Shown here one piece after another: positions 45,057 through 57,343 of a stretch of 64,000 nt of DNA (position 1 is its first letter; the number at the start of each line of letters is the position of its first letter). The notes beneath the pieces were generated by a model. The model was not told the origin of the DNA. It made no database searches and worked only from the letters and a program-made list of their open reading frames with translations. The position numbers and the translations under genes are program-made. Origin of the DNA: Isoetes taiwanensis (lineage: Eukaryota > Streptophyta > Lycopodiopsida > Isoetales > Isoetaceae); contig JAJEKV010000006.1 of assembly GCA_021234155.1 (NCBI GenBank), positions 26,676,471-26,740,470 on the forward strand, read 5' to 3'.

Positions 45057-45568
45057 TTGGCTAAAAAACTAGGGAAAATGAAAAAAAGGCAAAGGGGCAC
45101 AGTTTGTGGAGCAGGCGCAGTGGTTTACCTTGTTCAAGCAGTAAATAACGTAAACGTCACTGAAATATATATAGAAACCTTCGCTAGTTTAAAACGCCTG
45201 GCTTCGGCTTACGCTGAACCGCCTCTTCGCGAAGCCAAACGTAAAGAATGGCTTACGCTAACAAAAAAGTTTCGCCAGAAGCTTCTAACCTTTATATTTC
45301 GCTTACGCCGAAACTAGTTTCGCAGTAGTTTAACATTAAGGTTTTCACCACGGGGCTTCCACGAGGATTCGTAGTTTAAAAACTTAGACTTCATTACGCT
45401 GAAAAGAAAGTTCCGCTGTAGTTTAAATGTAAGGTTTTCGCTTTTACGCCGAAACTTTTTTCCTACCGGCCGAAGTATTAATACAAAAATACGATTTTTC
45501 CCAAAAATATTTTTTTTTGCACTTTATACCGCCCCAAAAAAGTTTCATAATGCATGTAACCTATCCCC
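45057..45568. repeat. Right subterminal region of the giant element
   Basis: The inverse of this region starts GGGGATAGGTT and contains GTTTCGGCGTAAAAGCGAAAA, TTTAAACTAC and TTCGGCCGG, mirroring the left region (TTTCGGCGTGGCGAAAACA, TTTAAACTTCGCC) and the MITE at 3771-4387. Internal inverted words such as TTCGCTTACGCCGAAACTAG recur. Confidence 0.65.
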
Positions 45569-46735
45569 GACTGGAGTAGGCCTGCCTCTAGTTTTGGCCC
45601 GTGGAGGGCAAGACATGCAGTGCGCAGCAAGCCAATGCATCAAGTTTGTTTCTCCAGACAAGATAAGGGCTCTTGCCCAATTTCGGATTTTGGCTTGGCT
45701 TAGTTTGTGGTCTGCAAGATGTGCCATCTGCAAGCATAAATGCATTAAATGTGATTCCGTTCTGCAAGACAAGAATCCTTTCTTTCGAATTTCTTTCATG
45801 GAGTAGTCAGTGCATGTTCTATAATCTGTCTGCCATGTGATATTTGCTCTTCGAAATTTGAGGACTTTTTTCGGTGAAGCACAAAAGCCTATATTGGCTT
45901 ATTCAAATCTAGGAAGCGAAGGACTTCAATCCAGGTCTGTAATCCAGATTTTCAAATGTTGCATTTGTGATGTCTAGGCAAAGCCTTGAGGATGCCTTAA
46001 GGGCATATATGCGTCCTGAAGTTCCAGAGACCAATTAACGGCAGCTCTTTTCCATTTGAATTGTAAATGAAATAATTGTACAAGCAGTGATCTGTCATAT
46101 CCTACGGTCGGAGGTAGGATTTTTTTATTATTAGATGATATTGTAAGTTAGCTACATGCTGGCCTTTAAGTTGGCTACATTTTAGCTCCAAATTGGCTAC
46201 TTATTGAGATGGATATCTGCTATTTCAAAAGATGCTACTCTATACTATTTTCCTTTATGCTTGGGAATAATATTGAAAGGCATTAATCTTAATGTGATTC
46301 CTACAAGTTGACTTAGCTAAGCTTAGCTGGCACGTTGGCTCTTAAGTTAAGCATCTTGGCATGAGGACTAAACTTAATACCATTTTGTGCAATAAGAACT
46401 GCTGAAATAACCGTGGGGTTTCTTGATTTCAAATGTTGCAATTATGTGCTAGATTTTACATCTTAATGCATACTTGGTTGGGACACATATGCATGTGCCA
46501 AAGTAGCATAAATATCCTCTTTATATTATCAGAATTTAGCATGCATGCCAAAATTCATTAAGGTAACATAGCATGCGGTGAGATTCATTAAGGCGAGCCC
46601 CTTTTTTTCTTTACGGCAAAGATGGGCCTCAAATTTAATGGTAAGATAACTCTACATTTTCAATAAATGCAAAAATCTAGGTTAAGGGTTTTGGAAACCC
46701 TAACGTCGCGACTTGTGTTTGATCGCTATGCACTA
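45569..46735. repeat. Tandem array unit 1 (A1-B1)
   Basis: A1 (45569-46132) aligns with 46736-47306, and B1 (46133-46735) aligns with 47307-47785 and 19331-19921. Unit length is about 1167 bp. No coding content is recognised. Confidence 0.92.
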
Positions 46736-47790
46736 CCGGTAGTAGCGCCCTGCTCTAGTTTTTTTGGTCTCAGGAGAGGGTAAGACATCGCGCGTGCTTT
46801 TAGCCCAATAATGCATCAAGCTTGTTTCCTCAGACAAGATAAGGCTCTTGCCCACTTTCTCGATTTTGGCTTGCCTTTTAGTTTGTGGTCCGCAGAGCTA
46901 TCCGCAAGCATAAATGCATTAAATGTGATTCCGTTCTGTAAGACAAGAATCCTTTCTTTCGAATTTCTTTCATGGAGTAGTCAGTGCATGTTCTATAATC
47001 TGTCTGCCATGTGATATTTGCTCTTCGATATATGAGGACTTTTTTCAGTGAAGCACAAAAGCCTATATTGGCTTATTCAAATCTAGGAAGCGAAGGACTT
47101 CAATCCAGATCTGTAATCCAGATTTTCAAATGTTGCATTTGTGATGTCTAGGCAAAGCCTTGAGGATGCCTTAAGGGCATATATGCGTCCTGAAGTTCCA
47201 GAGACCAATTAACGGCAGCTCTTTTCCATTTGAATTGTAAATGAAATAATTGTACAAGCAGTGATCTGTCATATCCTACGGTCGGAGGTAGGATTTTTTT
47301 ATTATTAGATGATATTGTAAGTTAGCTACATGCTGGCCTTTAAGTTGGCTACATTTTAGCTCCAAATTGGCTACTTATTGAGATGGATACGAGTTGGCTT
47401 CAGCATGCTACTCTATACTATTTATCTTTATGCTTGGGAATAATATTGAAAGGCATTAATCTTAATGTGATTCCTACAAGTTGATTTAGCTTAGCTACAC
47501 GTTGGCTCTTAAGTTAGCTACATCTTGGCATGAGGACTTAATACCATTTTGTGCAATAAGAAATGTTGAAATAACCATAGAGGTTTCTTGATTTCAAATG
47601 TTGCAATTATGTGCTAGATTTTACATCTTAATGCATACTTTGGTTGGGACACATATGCATGTGCCAAAGTAGCATAAATATCCTCTTTTATATTACCGTA
47701 ACCTAGCATGCATGCCAAAATTCATTAAGGCAACATAGCATGCAGGCTGAGATTCATTAAGGCGAGGAGCCCCCTTTTTTTACAGCGAGC
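46736..47790. repeat. Tandem array unit 2 (A2-B2, truncated)
   Basis: Second copy of the 1.17-kb unit. B2 breaks off near AGCCCCCTTTTTTTACAG and joins the C unit at about 47797. The intact B-to-A junction at 46732-46755 (CACTACCGGTAGTAGCGCCC) is the reference empty site for the giant element. Confidence 0.92.
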
Positions 47791-47796
47791 ATGCCC

Positions 47797-48777
47797 CAAA
47801 TCTTCTTTGTTATATTATTTAATATCCAATATTGTTCTGTAATTGGGTCGTTTAAATTGTATTGTTGGTGGAACTCCATAGGTTTGCGGGGTTATCTCCC
47901 TTTCTAAGACGCAGATAATTTTGTGTTCGGAAATGCTTTTAGTGGTGTATCCAAGTAAATAACTAGTAATATAATATTGCCTCACTTAAAATATAAGATC
48001 GACTTCTATAAGAAGTTCTTTGGACATCTGCATTCTATGATGTTGCTTTTTTTGATAAATAAATATTCACGCTAGATCCATAATGCCTAACACAAGAAAC
48101 AATTTAACATAAGTTAAGAGTTTTTTTCTTTAAAAAGGCAAGCATTAAGTCTTGTAGATTCATGGAATATTATAAAATATTGCATAAAAACTCGAAAAAC
48201 ATGTTTCAACAAAACCTAAAAATAAATTCCTCCCTTGTTACAAGATATGGGTTTTTCATTATTCTACTTTTGTTCCAAGCAAACTTGAGCTTGACTTATT
48301 GCTTGGTGCGTGAAATGTAAACACTGTTGACATCAAATCAGCGACTCACAATGAAAAGAAAATGGTGGAATCAATAAGTTTCAAGGTAATAGTGTTTACA
48401 TTCTGATTCAACATCACGATTTGCAGAGTGGATGCTAAGTTTGTCCATCATGCAAGATTTTGATATGATCCCACCGGCAGAGGCCCGAGAGCTTCCTGAT
48501 GAAAGTGGATAGAAAACTTAGAGACGAACGTGAGTCTCAAGTAAGTCTTATTGCATGTGTATGCGGCATTTAACCAGTATTAGGTTTATAGATGTTAAAG
48601 GTGTTGATAGAAAAATTCTTTCTTAGAAACTTAGGCTATTCTTAGGGATGGTGCATGGCCTGAAAACATTTCATACATGGTTCCTTGGGGAGAAGAGGTA
48701 TGGTTGAGTGTGTTGTATATTCTTTATGTTTAGCTAATGATACGGTTGGAATTATACAGCTACAAATAGATGCTGAT
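47797..48777. repeat. Dispersed duplication, copy 2 (C unit)
   Basis: Matches 18016-19035, including remnants of exons and their splice sites from the broken plus-strand gene. The exon at about 48424-48543 is more decayed here than in copy 1. Confidence 0.9.
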
Positions 48778-48791
48778 AGGGCTACCTCCAT

Positions 48792-49067
48792 ATTAAAGTA
48801 GCTCTTGATTTTGTCTAGGCAGACTGCCTGCTCGAGCCACCTCACACCGATGCTTCCAGACCACCCACAGAGCAATAGACACTAGGGAGGCCAGAATAGG
48901 GCAATGACCAAAGACCAGAATGACCATGGGCCAATTGAGATGGCAGGCTTGGAGCTCCGGTATAGGAGATACCCAGGTCCAGAATGGTATTATCTCAGGG
49001 CAGAAGAAGAGATGTTGTGTAGACTTGCTAAGTACACATCCTAGAGGGCACAGGTCATCATCGGAAA
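48792..49067 (-). pseudogene. LINE zinc-binding (zf-RVT) fragment
   Basis: A 92-codon open frame on the minus strand reads CPLGCVLSKSTQHLFFC, then PEIIPFWTW and ALWVVWKHRCEVARAG. CxxxC followed by S/TxxHLFFxC and aromatic residues is the zinc-binding domain found C-terminal to RT in plant LINEs. It is cut on one side by the C-unit duplication and on the other by the LTR at 49076. It may be the missing 3' part of the LINE-like traces at 61.9-64 kb. Confidence 0.72.
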
Positions 49068-49075
49068 TACATCTT

Positions 49076-50995
49076 TGTTGACCCTAAACCTGGCTTAAAG
49101 GTCAACCACAAGGAACCAATTTGAGTTTTTTCACTCAAATTGGGGTTAGAACCTCCAGATCACTTAAGGTGATCAGTCTATGCAAGATAATTTCAAAGAC
49201 AAGTTCAAAAATTTGAAGTTTTATACCTTTCCCATTTCCGAGAAATTGACACCCACAAACAAATTGTAGGTGTAAGTTGATATGCAAGATCGATTTTGAG
49301 TCACAATCAGACTTGGTCAAAAAGTTGTAGGTAACCAATGTAAGAAAGCCTCGAACACCAAGCTCTCTCGAACTTAGTTTATGGTTATTCGAACTCAAAG
49401 TGCAATTCTAATAATAGAAGTCAAATCAAAACAGTTGATTGGGAGGTCAAATTTGGAGCGCCGTTAATTTTTTTGAGAATTTCCAAAGCAAATATAATCA
49501 GAATGATGATGAGGAATATAGGCAAGGGTCGTGATTTCCATTTGATAGGTAAAAGTATTTTTGTGGTCGGATTTGGCAAAAATACAAATAAGAATAAATA
49601 AAACAGAATGCAAAATTTCACCGAGTTGTGAGTGGATTTTTTTTGATTTTTCAAAACATATGGGCCTGCATGTCTCAAGGATTGATGGCAAATGGCCAAA
49701 AGGCAATCGAAAGTACAGGGAATTTTCTCAGAGTATTTTGAAATCGCATTTAAATTGTAAAAATCATAATGTAGGATAATTTCTTCAACTAGGTAACAAA
49801 TTCTCACGATATGGAGGATAAATCAATCATAATAATGTTGAATAATAATACTAAAGATTTCAAAATCAAATAACTTCAAAGGTCAATAAATAACTTAATA
49901 GGTAATTCTTTCAAACTAAATCTCTTTGGACTTGATCTGGGAGTAACTTTATGTCTTCTGCTAAATCCTTCTAGTCATGCTCAAAGAATGACCACAGAGG
50001 TTTGAACGCTCGGGCCTTCAAGAAAAATTCTTTTGCTCTTAATCCTATGTATATCTTTAGTTTTCAAATGTTTGCTTAATCTTAGCCTTGATTGGATGGG
50101 TTTATCTCGGTTCTTAAAGAGCTGAAGGTGAAATAGGTAGGTTCCGGTGGGTCAGGAAGCAAATCCGCCAGATTCGAGGTGGAAGGTAAATTTAGGGTTC
50201 TTGGTCAGACATTTCTTCAAACAGTTTACATTTACCCTTATTTTTGCCCAAGATATCCATGGAATATGTTGTATTCTTTTGATTACCTGCAAAGAAGCCA
50301 GCGGTTTTAAAGGCCACTTAGTAGAAAATTGAAGAGATGGATCACCTTAGCAGTACGCAACCCTAATTTTTCGAATATGCCAAGTCCCGCATAATGATCG
50401 TGGAATATTCCATAAGGTATACAAGTGGCATGGCATAATGGTAAGGGAATTGCAAAAGGATTTTTGGCTAGGAAAATTGCAAAAGATGTGGGTGGGGCAT
50501 GTAAGAAGTGAAAGATATGGAGGCAATGGTGGGGATAACTCATGGGGAAATATAGGTGTATTAGAAAAGGAAGAATGGGGCAAAACATAATGAGGTGGCA
50601 AAACAAAAGAGAATATGGATGTAGGAAAAATGGCTAGGAAATCCCAAAGATAGAAGTAGAATAAGTGAGTAAAAAATCGATAGGATGGCTAAGGGATGAA
50701 ATCAAGCATCATGGGATCTTCCAAACTTTTAACTTCCAATCTTCAAAAAATTGTCTTCCAAACTTCATAACCTGTAATCTTCTAGAGCATATTCTTGACT
50801 AAGCATTTTGACCTTAAATAAAGTACCCTCATGTGAGTTTTGAACCAGCACTTGTTGACTTAGTAACGAATAATCTTTTGACCTCCATCACCGTGTTGAA
50901 TGCCAAGAATCTTCCAAACTTTGACCTAGTATTCAAGATGTTGACCTAGTTTTAGAATGGCTGATCATAGCTCAGCATGCCTCTTTGGGGCAACA
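49076..50995 (-). repeat. 3' LTR of a second gypsy element (G2), 1920 bp
   Basis: Begins TGTTGACCCTAAACC and ends GGGGCAACA on the plus strand, like the G1 LTR. It shares the block ACCTCCAGATCACTTAAGGT and the repeated TCTTCCAA(A/T)CTT motifs, but is otherwise well diverged. The following internal sequence (AGGCCGGTCCC) also matches that beside the G1 3' LTR. No second LTR is in the window. Confidence 0.82.
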
Positions 50996-51889
50996 TTCAC
51001 AAAACAAGAAAAGGCCGGTCCCCTACCTATATAATGTCAAAATGAATAACTAGAGGGTCTTCTCAACTTGGTACCAAGGTGTCTATGATAGAATAAGAGT
51101 GTGAAATGCAAATGTTGATGAAATGAGTGCGGGAATGTGGGATGATGAAATGATGTGGATGGAATATGGTGAGGAGAAAAGCGTTAAAATGAGTGTGAAT
51201 ATGATGTGATGATGTCAAGAATGGAGATGAAGTGATCGGTAAATTGCTTGGGATCTCGGCCAAAACAAGAAAAATGCATGTCTTCTACTTGATCTTCAAA
51301 AAGGTTGCAACTCGCTATGATGGTAGAGATGAATTGCGTAGTGCTTTTCTTCTTTGGGAATGAAAAACAAGAATAAAGAATCTGAATGGAAGGTAGGACT
51401 ACTTATGACAGATGAAAAGAATGGAAGAAGAGTGCACCTCGCTATGGAAACACACAAACCACTAGTCTTCAAATCCTTGCAACTCGCTATGATGGTAAGG
51501 TGACTTTGCAGAGTGTCAGCGTGTTAAAAAGAGAACAGGAGGATGGTCTTTATGGTGGTATATTCCCTAAGATATGATGCTCCCGTGATATGACACTCGG
51601 TAATCATTAGTATCAAATGCGTTCTTGAGATCATGTATACTCTTTATCCGTCGATCACCCTAAAACATGAAACCAATTCTATTGTAGTAATGTGCTCAAA
51701 GTCAAGCTACTAAAAAAGTCACTGGATGAACTACACTAAACTCACTATTATAAATTTCAAGCCTCTCAATGTAAAAAGAGGGACAAGCAAGCATGTTGGT
51801 CCCACATCTTTCAAAAACAAGATATTGATAGGATTTGGCAGCTAAGTATTCCCCAAGCAACCCTTGTAATCAATAAGAATTAGTACCGC

Positions 51890-52246
51890 AGGATCCAACA
51901 CTGGCTAAAGGCCCTTCCCAACATATATCAAATTTGCCAAATTTAATCCTCCTTTTGACTTGTTCCATTTGAGAACAAGCTCTCCTTTCTTAAAGGTGCC
52001 TTTGTATTTTGAAAAATTTGAATGTATCTTTAGCCTTTTCTAAGTTTGTGTTCTCTACCAATATGTACTCATCCAAATGCACAGGCATCCAGCCTTCTGT
52101 AAGGCATGTTCGGGTGCTGTACAATTTGTGAGCTAATCTCAAGGGAAGGTAATTCAAGTTCCCATCAGAACTGCCGCGCCATAAACCAAAATTGAAAGGT
52201 GTATGCATGTACAAGTTTTTGCATATCAGATATCAAGGTTTGCAAA
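51890..52246 (-). pseudogene. G2 integrase, C-terminal part
   Basis: Parallel to G1 28650-28990. The minus strand contains the pieces corresponding to SPFSLVYG, LEIPSL and the WEGPY neighbourhood (GGGCCTTCCCAACATAT; TGTTCCATTTGAGAACAAG matches the G1 CATCCCATTTGAGCACGAAG). Similarity to G1 ends near 52246 and resumes at about 60130. Confidence 0.72.
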
Positions 52247-53649
52247 ATACTATAAGGTTTGGAGAGAATGTACTTAATGGTGTTAATTTTGTGCCATTGT
52301 AAATTTTGCGCCTCACGCCTAATGAACCCCTCTCGTGAATATGCAACGGGGGTTTAAGGGGATTTTAATTAAATGTGTCAAATGCAATGGGTTTGTGTTA
52401 AATAAATGTTAATGTATGTTAATGGTTTGTGTTAATCTGTAATTTTTGCCCCTTTGGGGCCTTAAGGATGGTGTAGGGGTGTAGATATAGACATTACCTA
52501 TCATCAATACTCTAATGATGGATGGTGAATATCATAGCCTATATTTGTAAACTTATTACACTCTGACACTACAAATAAAACTTTACATGAGGAGTCAGCT
52601 GTGTATGAGTTTCATCTTCTTTCTTCCCATGATCCTTACGCATGCAATATGCAAATGACATGTAGAACAAACGAAAAGAAACCATCATAAAAAGAAATGA
52701 TTACGTGGGAATTATGACGAAATACATCCTATGGAGTTACACAAAACATGAAGAATTAAAGATGTGGAATATAAAACGCAACTATGAAAAAGAGTAAACC
52801 AAGAAAAAAATCTTGTAACAAAAGGGCAAATTGTTGGTCAACCAAAACAGCGAACCGACAAAAGAAAGGGCGTATCAAGGACCGATGCAAAATGAAGAAT
52901 TAAGTTTTCAAGATTACAAGAAACCGCTCTCAAGAAGAGAGCCGCGACACAAGAATAATAAAGCAAGGAACCGAAAAGGTCAAGTATCCGATCGTATCAT
53001 AGCCATCAGACAAGCCAGAAAGCATTTGATTTAAAAGAAGAGGTAATCACGTATCGTACCATGCTTACATCGATTGAGATACAAATTACGCATCCTGCGA
53101 TGTTTTGTTTGCTTTAAATTTTATCTCCAGGATACAATGGTGCAAGAACCGTATGGTAAGAGGGATCGAAAGTAATCCAATGACAAGCAAACATAAAATG
53201 TACTGGCCACACACTAATAAACCAAACAACCACTAACCTATTAACAATACGTAAAACTTGGTCCCCGAAGATAATAGAAAATATGGATAAGGCGCATCAT
53301 TTATTATACCGAACAAGAAGTCCATTGATGTACTAAATATCACCAGCCTTTGACCATATCGGCTGTCCAGGCTCTCAGCCCCCCTCACGTTTCTCCACAA
53401 GAATGACAAGCTTAAAAGATGGATTGCCATCAGAGGTACATCAAACTCTCAAGTATAGCCGTTATGTATGCTAGAACCGCAATCTTTCTATAGAACGTGT
53501 TTCAAATGTCAGTCCGCGCCAAAAGGATTTGTCATAATGTATAGGCCTCAAGTCGTTCCAAAACCAAATAAATTCGCATACATACTATAATCAATTATAG
53601 ACCATATGCATTACCAAATTGTCAATCCAATTGATCGCTGTAACTAATC
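52247..53649. other. Unassigned insert flank
   Basis: Part of the roughly 7.9 kb that interrupts the G2 integrase. It contains one plus-strand frame (52831-53034, 67 codons, very basic) without a motif. It lies to the left of the G3 LTR element. Confidence 0.4.
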
Positions 53650-55244
53650 TATAAACCTAGCACCAACATTAAGATGTAAGTAACGCTACATTATATAAGA
53701 GTGCATTTTCAATGGTAAAAATAAATGATTATGTGTTAGAATACATGCATGGAATGCACCATGCATGTGCAAGCAGGTGCATGCACGCAGCCGCAAGGGT
53801 ACGTTGTACAGACAAGCAACAATATTACTCTTGATTTCGAGGGAAGGAGTTTTCCATGGGAAAGTGAAGTCTTTGGTGATGGTGAAGTAATTCTGGCGAA
53901 ATAGGATTGCGATGACTACCGAATATGCCGCGCGTAGATCCGGGAGCGCTACTGGAGTGCAAGAAGCGAAGTAGATTTGTGTGGGGATCAAGCCCTACAC
54001 CCGGGTTTCTAAGTTGTTTATGATTACTGATGTGTAGTTTAACAAGCTAGCTACGTATACCTAAACCCCTTGGAAATAACTAAATTAGCAAAGGGAAAAT
54101 ATATGCTAAAGGGTATTACTAGCCGGGAATGCAAAAGTGTGAATTTAAACTAGTTAGCGTGGTTATGCAGCCACCGCTATTAAGGTTATAAGTAGTAATT
54201 TGAAGGAAGTTGATCGAAGTTAAAAGCAATAAGCATACATATAGCGCTACTACTTTAAGCACCGCATCGCGATGTTGCATGGTAGAGATAGTAATGTTTA
54301 TGAGCCGCGATAATTGATTTCCTTTGTTGCATGAGGTAAAATTATGGAATTTCCTAAGGTAAATTTGATATGGAGATGTGCCTAGTTGATATTGGGTGGA
54401 ATTCATAGACAGGATCTAGGTAGTATGTAATTGGATATAGATTCCTTCGGGGCCTGAGTCTAGGTGCTGATGGTCTGGGGACTCGCTATTGCAATGCTAT
54501 GTGTTTGCGGCTATTTGAACACGCTATACCATGGTACAACGCCATGCACAGCTATGGTCCTCCAATGCCGGACGCTAGCTGCGGATGGGTGTACACGCGG
54601 TTACCCTACTTATAGTCACCGCCCGATCACCGAAAGGACCTCGCACCGCAGGGAATATTGGCTGCAATGTTGATGCCATGATTGCTTGGTTATTATATAT
54701 GTGGTCTTTGTTGGAATTGTTGCACTTATCATGCTTGTTGACTAGTTAGTTGGATTGCGGTATGGTGGCCACGTATAAGGTTAGGGTCATGCTTTTGTTC
54801 TAGGTTAATGCTTTACTACGGCGCGACATCCTGACTTCTATCCTACTTAGTCCTGTGGACTAACCTCTGTGGTTGATGGTGTGCCAGAGGTGTGAGATGC
54901 TCCTAAAGTAGCCAAGTTTTGAAGTAGAGTAGAAGTGTGTGTATCGCTATTCAATAAACTTCTGATATTATTACTAGTAGTATTTATTATTATTATTATT
55001 ATATATGGGCCTAGCGTTGCTGTACTATTAAGATCATTCATTGTGTAAAGTGTGATATTACGAAAGTAATGGGCAAGTATATGTTTGGGACCGGAATAGG
55101 CAAATACAAAGATTAAATTCTTTACCTAAGTGTTATTGTTGCGCATGCTTGACTCTAATTTCTTAAGTTTTAGGCTTAAGTAGATCCAATGGTCAAGATT
55201 GATGGATCTCCAGCTACCATAAAGGTTAATCGCTGTGCCCGCCA
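53650..55244 (+). repeat. 5' LTR of G3
   Basis: Partner of 57344-58967. It shares ACATTATATAAGAGTGCATT near the start, an (ATT)n microsatellite near the end (about 54970-55005) and TTAATCGC(T/C)GTGCCCGCCA at the end. The first dinucleotide TG is degraded to TA. Confidence 0.85.
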
Positions 55245-57343
55245 GCTTGGTATCGTGAGCATACTGGATCCTCGGATGTATGATAGCCAATTTTAGATTC
55301 GAGGTTGTCAGATTATGCTACTGCGATTCAATCAATATATGTGAGATGACTAGGCTATGACAAATTGTTTATGAAGGTATGTGAAATTGATTACATGGCA
55401 TTTCTATAATCTTGGTTGATTTTCTATCCCGCAGCGCATAAGCTAGAAAAAATATACTTCATCAAGGGCTAACTTTTGATTTAGGGTTGCTAAATGTGCA
55501 TAGATGGAAGTGATGCCTGAGGGAGATTAAGGTGTATAGTATTAAGGCTTCACTTTTGGTAAACTACTCCTGCGAAAGTGTGTGGTGATGGATCCTCGTG
55601 AGTAGTATACTTCCGTGGTGAAAATTTGGAATAAGCAAAGTGTATGATATAATGCCTATGATATTCGCAGCTGTCTTATCTCACTACATCTGGATGAATA
55701 AGATTCTTTGATGTGGATGTTAGGCATCCTTTTGAAGCTAAAAATTGAAAACCATGCAGCATTTATATATTGATATCCAAAGTAAAAATAATAATAAGTT
55801 TCTAAGTTGATAGCATCTCGTGCTATGGTTGATAAGGCCACAAATACGGTGGTTGTAAGACAAGTTTTGAGAAAGCTTAGATATGGTTATAAAATAACAA
55901 GATTGGCATGATAGTTAGATTGAAGCCTGCGTAAATAGCAGATGTGTGACATAGAAGGAAATAAGTGATTACACTCAAGCTCACTTGAGATCTATAAAGT
56001 TGTTGGCTTTAGGCGGCTAGAATAGTTGGTGATAGCCCTGAAAGTTCTAGCCCTTGAAAAATTCTGAAGTATAAGAAAAGCACTTAACAAAGATCAAAGC
56101 TACGATTTATGTTTAGAGAATGATATCCACTTAAATTATGGCAGCATTGAAGAATTGATTGGCCAAGGACGAACAAATGTTATCTATCTTATGGATAAGG
56201 AAGAGGAAGACGAAAGAATAGAGGAATAAATATATTTAATCGCGGGGTAGTAGTAAAACCATGAAGTTGAATCCAGAAAAGAGTTGGTCGACAAAGCTTC
56301 CGCATATGAGATAAAAGGCAGAGGGGAATGTATTGTAAGAGTCAGAAGCAATACCTAGTAATGGTGCTTCCATGTATTGTACTATTTGGCATGCTAGAAG
56401 TGATTGTAAATTAATGGAGGGATGGTGATCAGATTACTTGATTACGATACAACAAAGGATTGAAGTTAGAACAAAAATACATGAAGTAAGAGCTTCTATT
56501 GAAAACAACTTGAATTGATGCCTATAAAAACTTGCCGGAAAGATCAAACTGCATAAAGTAATATGTATGGGAAGTAGCTCCAAAATATGAGGTGCATAGC
56601 CTAGGGATACTTCAATGTCATTGGATGAACTGTAGATACCCTTCAGCATGGGTATAATTCCTTATGGATCCCTTTTGTATCAACTTTTAAGTATAAGTTT
56701 GAATAAGATACCCGCATCGGGACTTGATTATGTATTTTGTTTAAGGCTTTTTGGATTTTGCTGATCTAAGTCTCGAGACATTACATATCTAGTTCGGACC
56801 TCGAGTATCTCTTTTGAATGATGGGTTTTTTCTATGTGCATATGTTTATTATATTGAATTGATATGTATGTTCCCTACTCGATGCATAGAGTATACACAT
56901 GATATTTGAGTTAGTTCTAGACTCCTACAAGGTGTTAAATTGAATGGTAGAAGGGTCGCGTACTGGTGTTCTATCTAATATGTATCTTTTCCTTTAGCTT
57001 AAATTACTTGTATGAAGCTAGCTTTGAACTTTCAAGTTTGGAGATGGCATCATCTTGGATTGGAAGGATAAGCAATTGTGTTTGACAAGGATGGGTCAGC
57101 TTCTAAGGGACAAAATTGTATTCATTTAAGTATGTCGAATTAAGGATTAAGATGTGAAGACATAAAGGGAAGAGAGACCCTGAATTAAGGAGGCAGTACT
57201 ATAAAAATTTACTTTAGATCAATGGTTGGGTTTGTTCCAAGGAAGATGCCGCTAAAGGAGATACAACCAGATTTTCTATGAGTGTTTCTGAAGATGCACC
57301 CATGAGGACATGGGTTGAATTTTTTGGAGGAGAGATCAGAATC
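55245..57343 (+). other. G3 internal region, no coding signal
   Basis: Starts with the primer site and ends in a purine-rich TTGGAGGAGAGATCAGAATC before the 3' LTR. A weak gag-like word (AKDEQMLSIL near 56165-56195) is too little to claim a gene. Confidence 0.6.

Larger units (their letters stand above)
19922..45568. mobile_element. Giant hAT-like TIR element, secondarily split
   Basis: The left terminus GGGGATAGGTT (19922) and inverted right terminus AACCTATCCCC (45558-45568) bound the element. Both subterminal regions share AT-rich foldback sequence with TTTAAAC, GAAACTA and CGCCGAA words. The left flank (half-unit B0) and right flank (A1) are the two sides of a junction found uninterrupted at 46732-46755, which is strong evidence for one insertion event. 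The interior holds a hAT-type transposase remnant, a hairpin cluster, a kinase-like remnant and other coding traces, plus a nested gypsy element and Helitron. Removing the nested elements leaves about 10.5 kb. Flanks CCGATG and GACTGGAG versus intact ACCGGTAG are compatible with a diverged target duplication of up to 8 bp. An alternative is two unrelated partial insertions or an assembly join. Confidence 0.68.

Noticed and set aside
56160-56240. Gag-like coding trace inside G3
   Set aside because: Only a ten-residue resemblance in a frame with nearby stops, not enough to call a gene.
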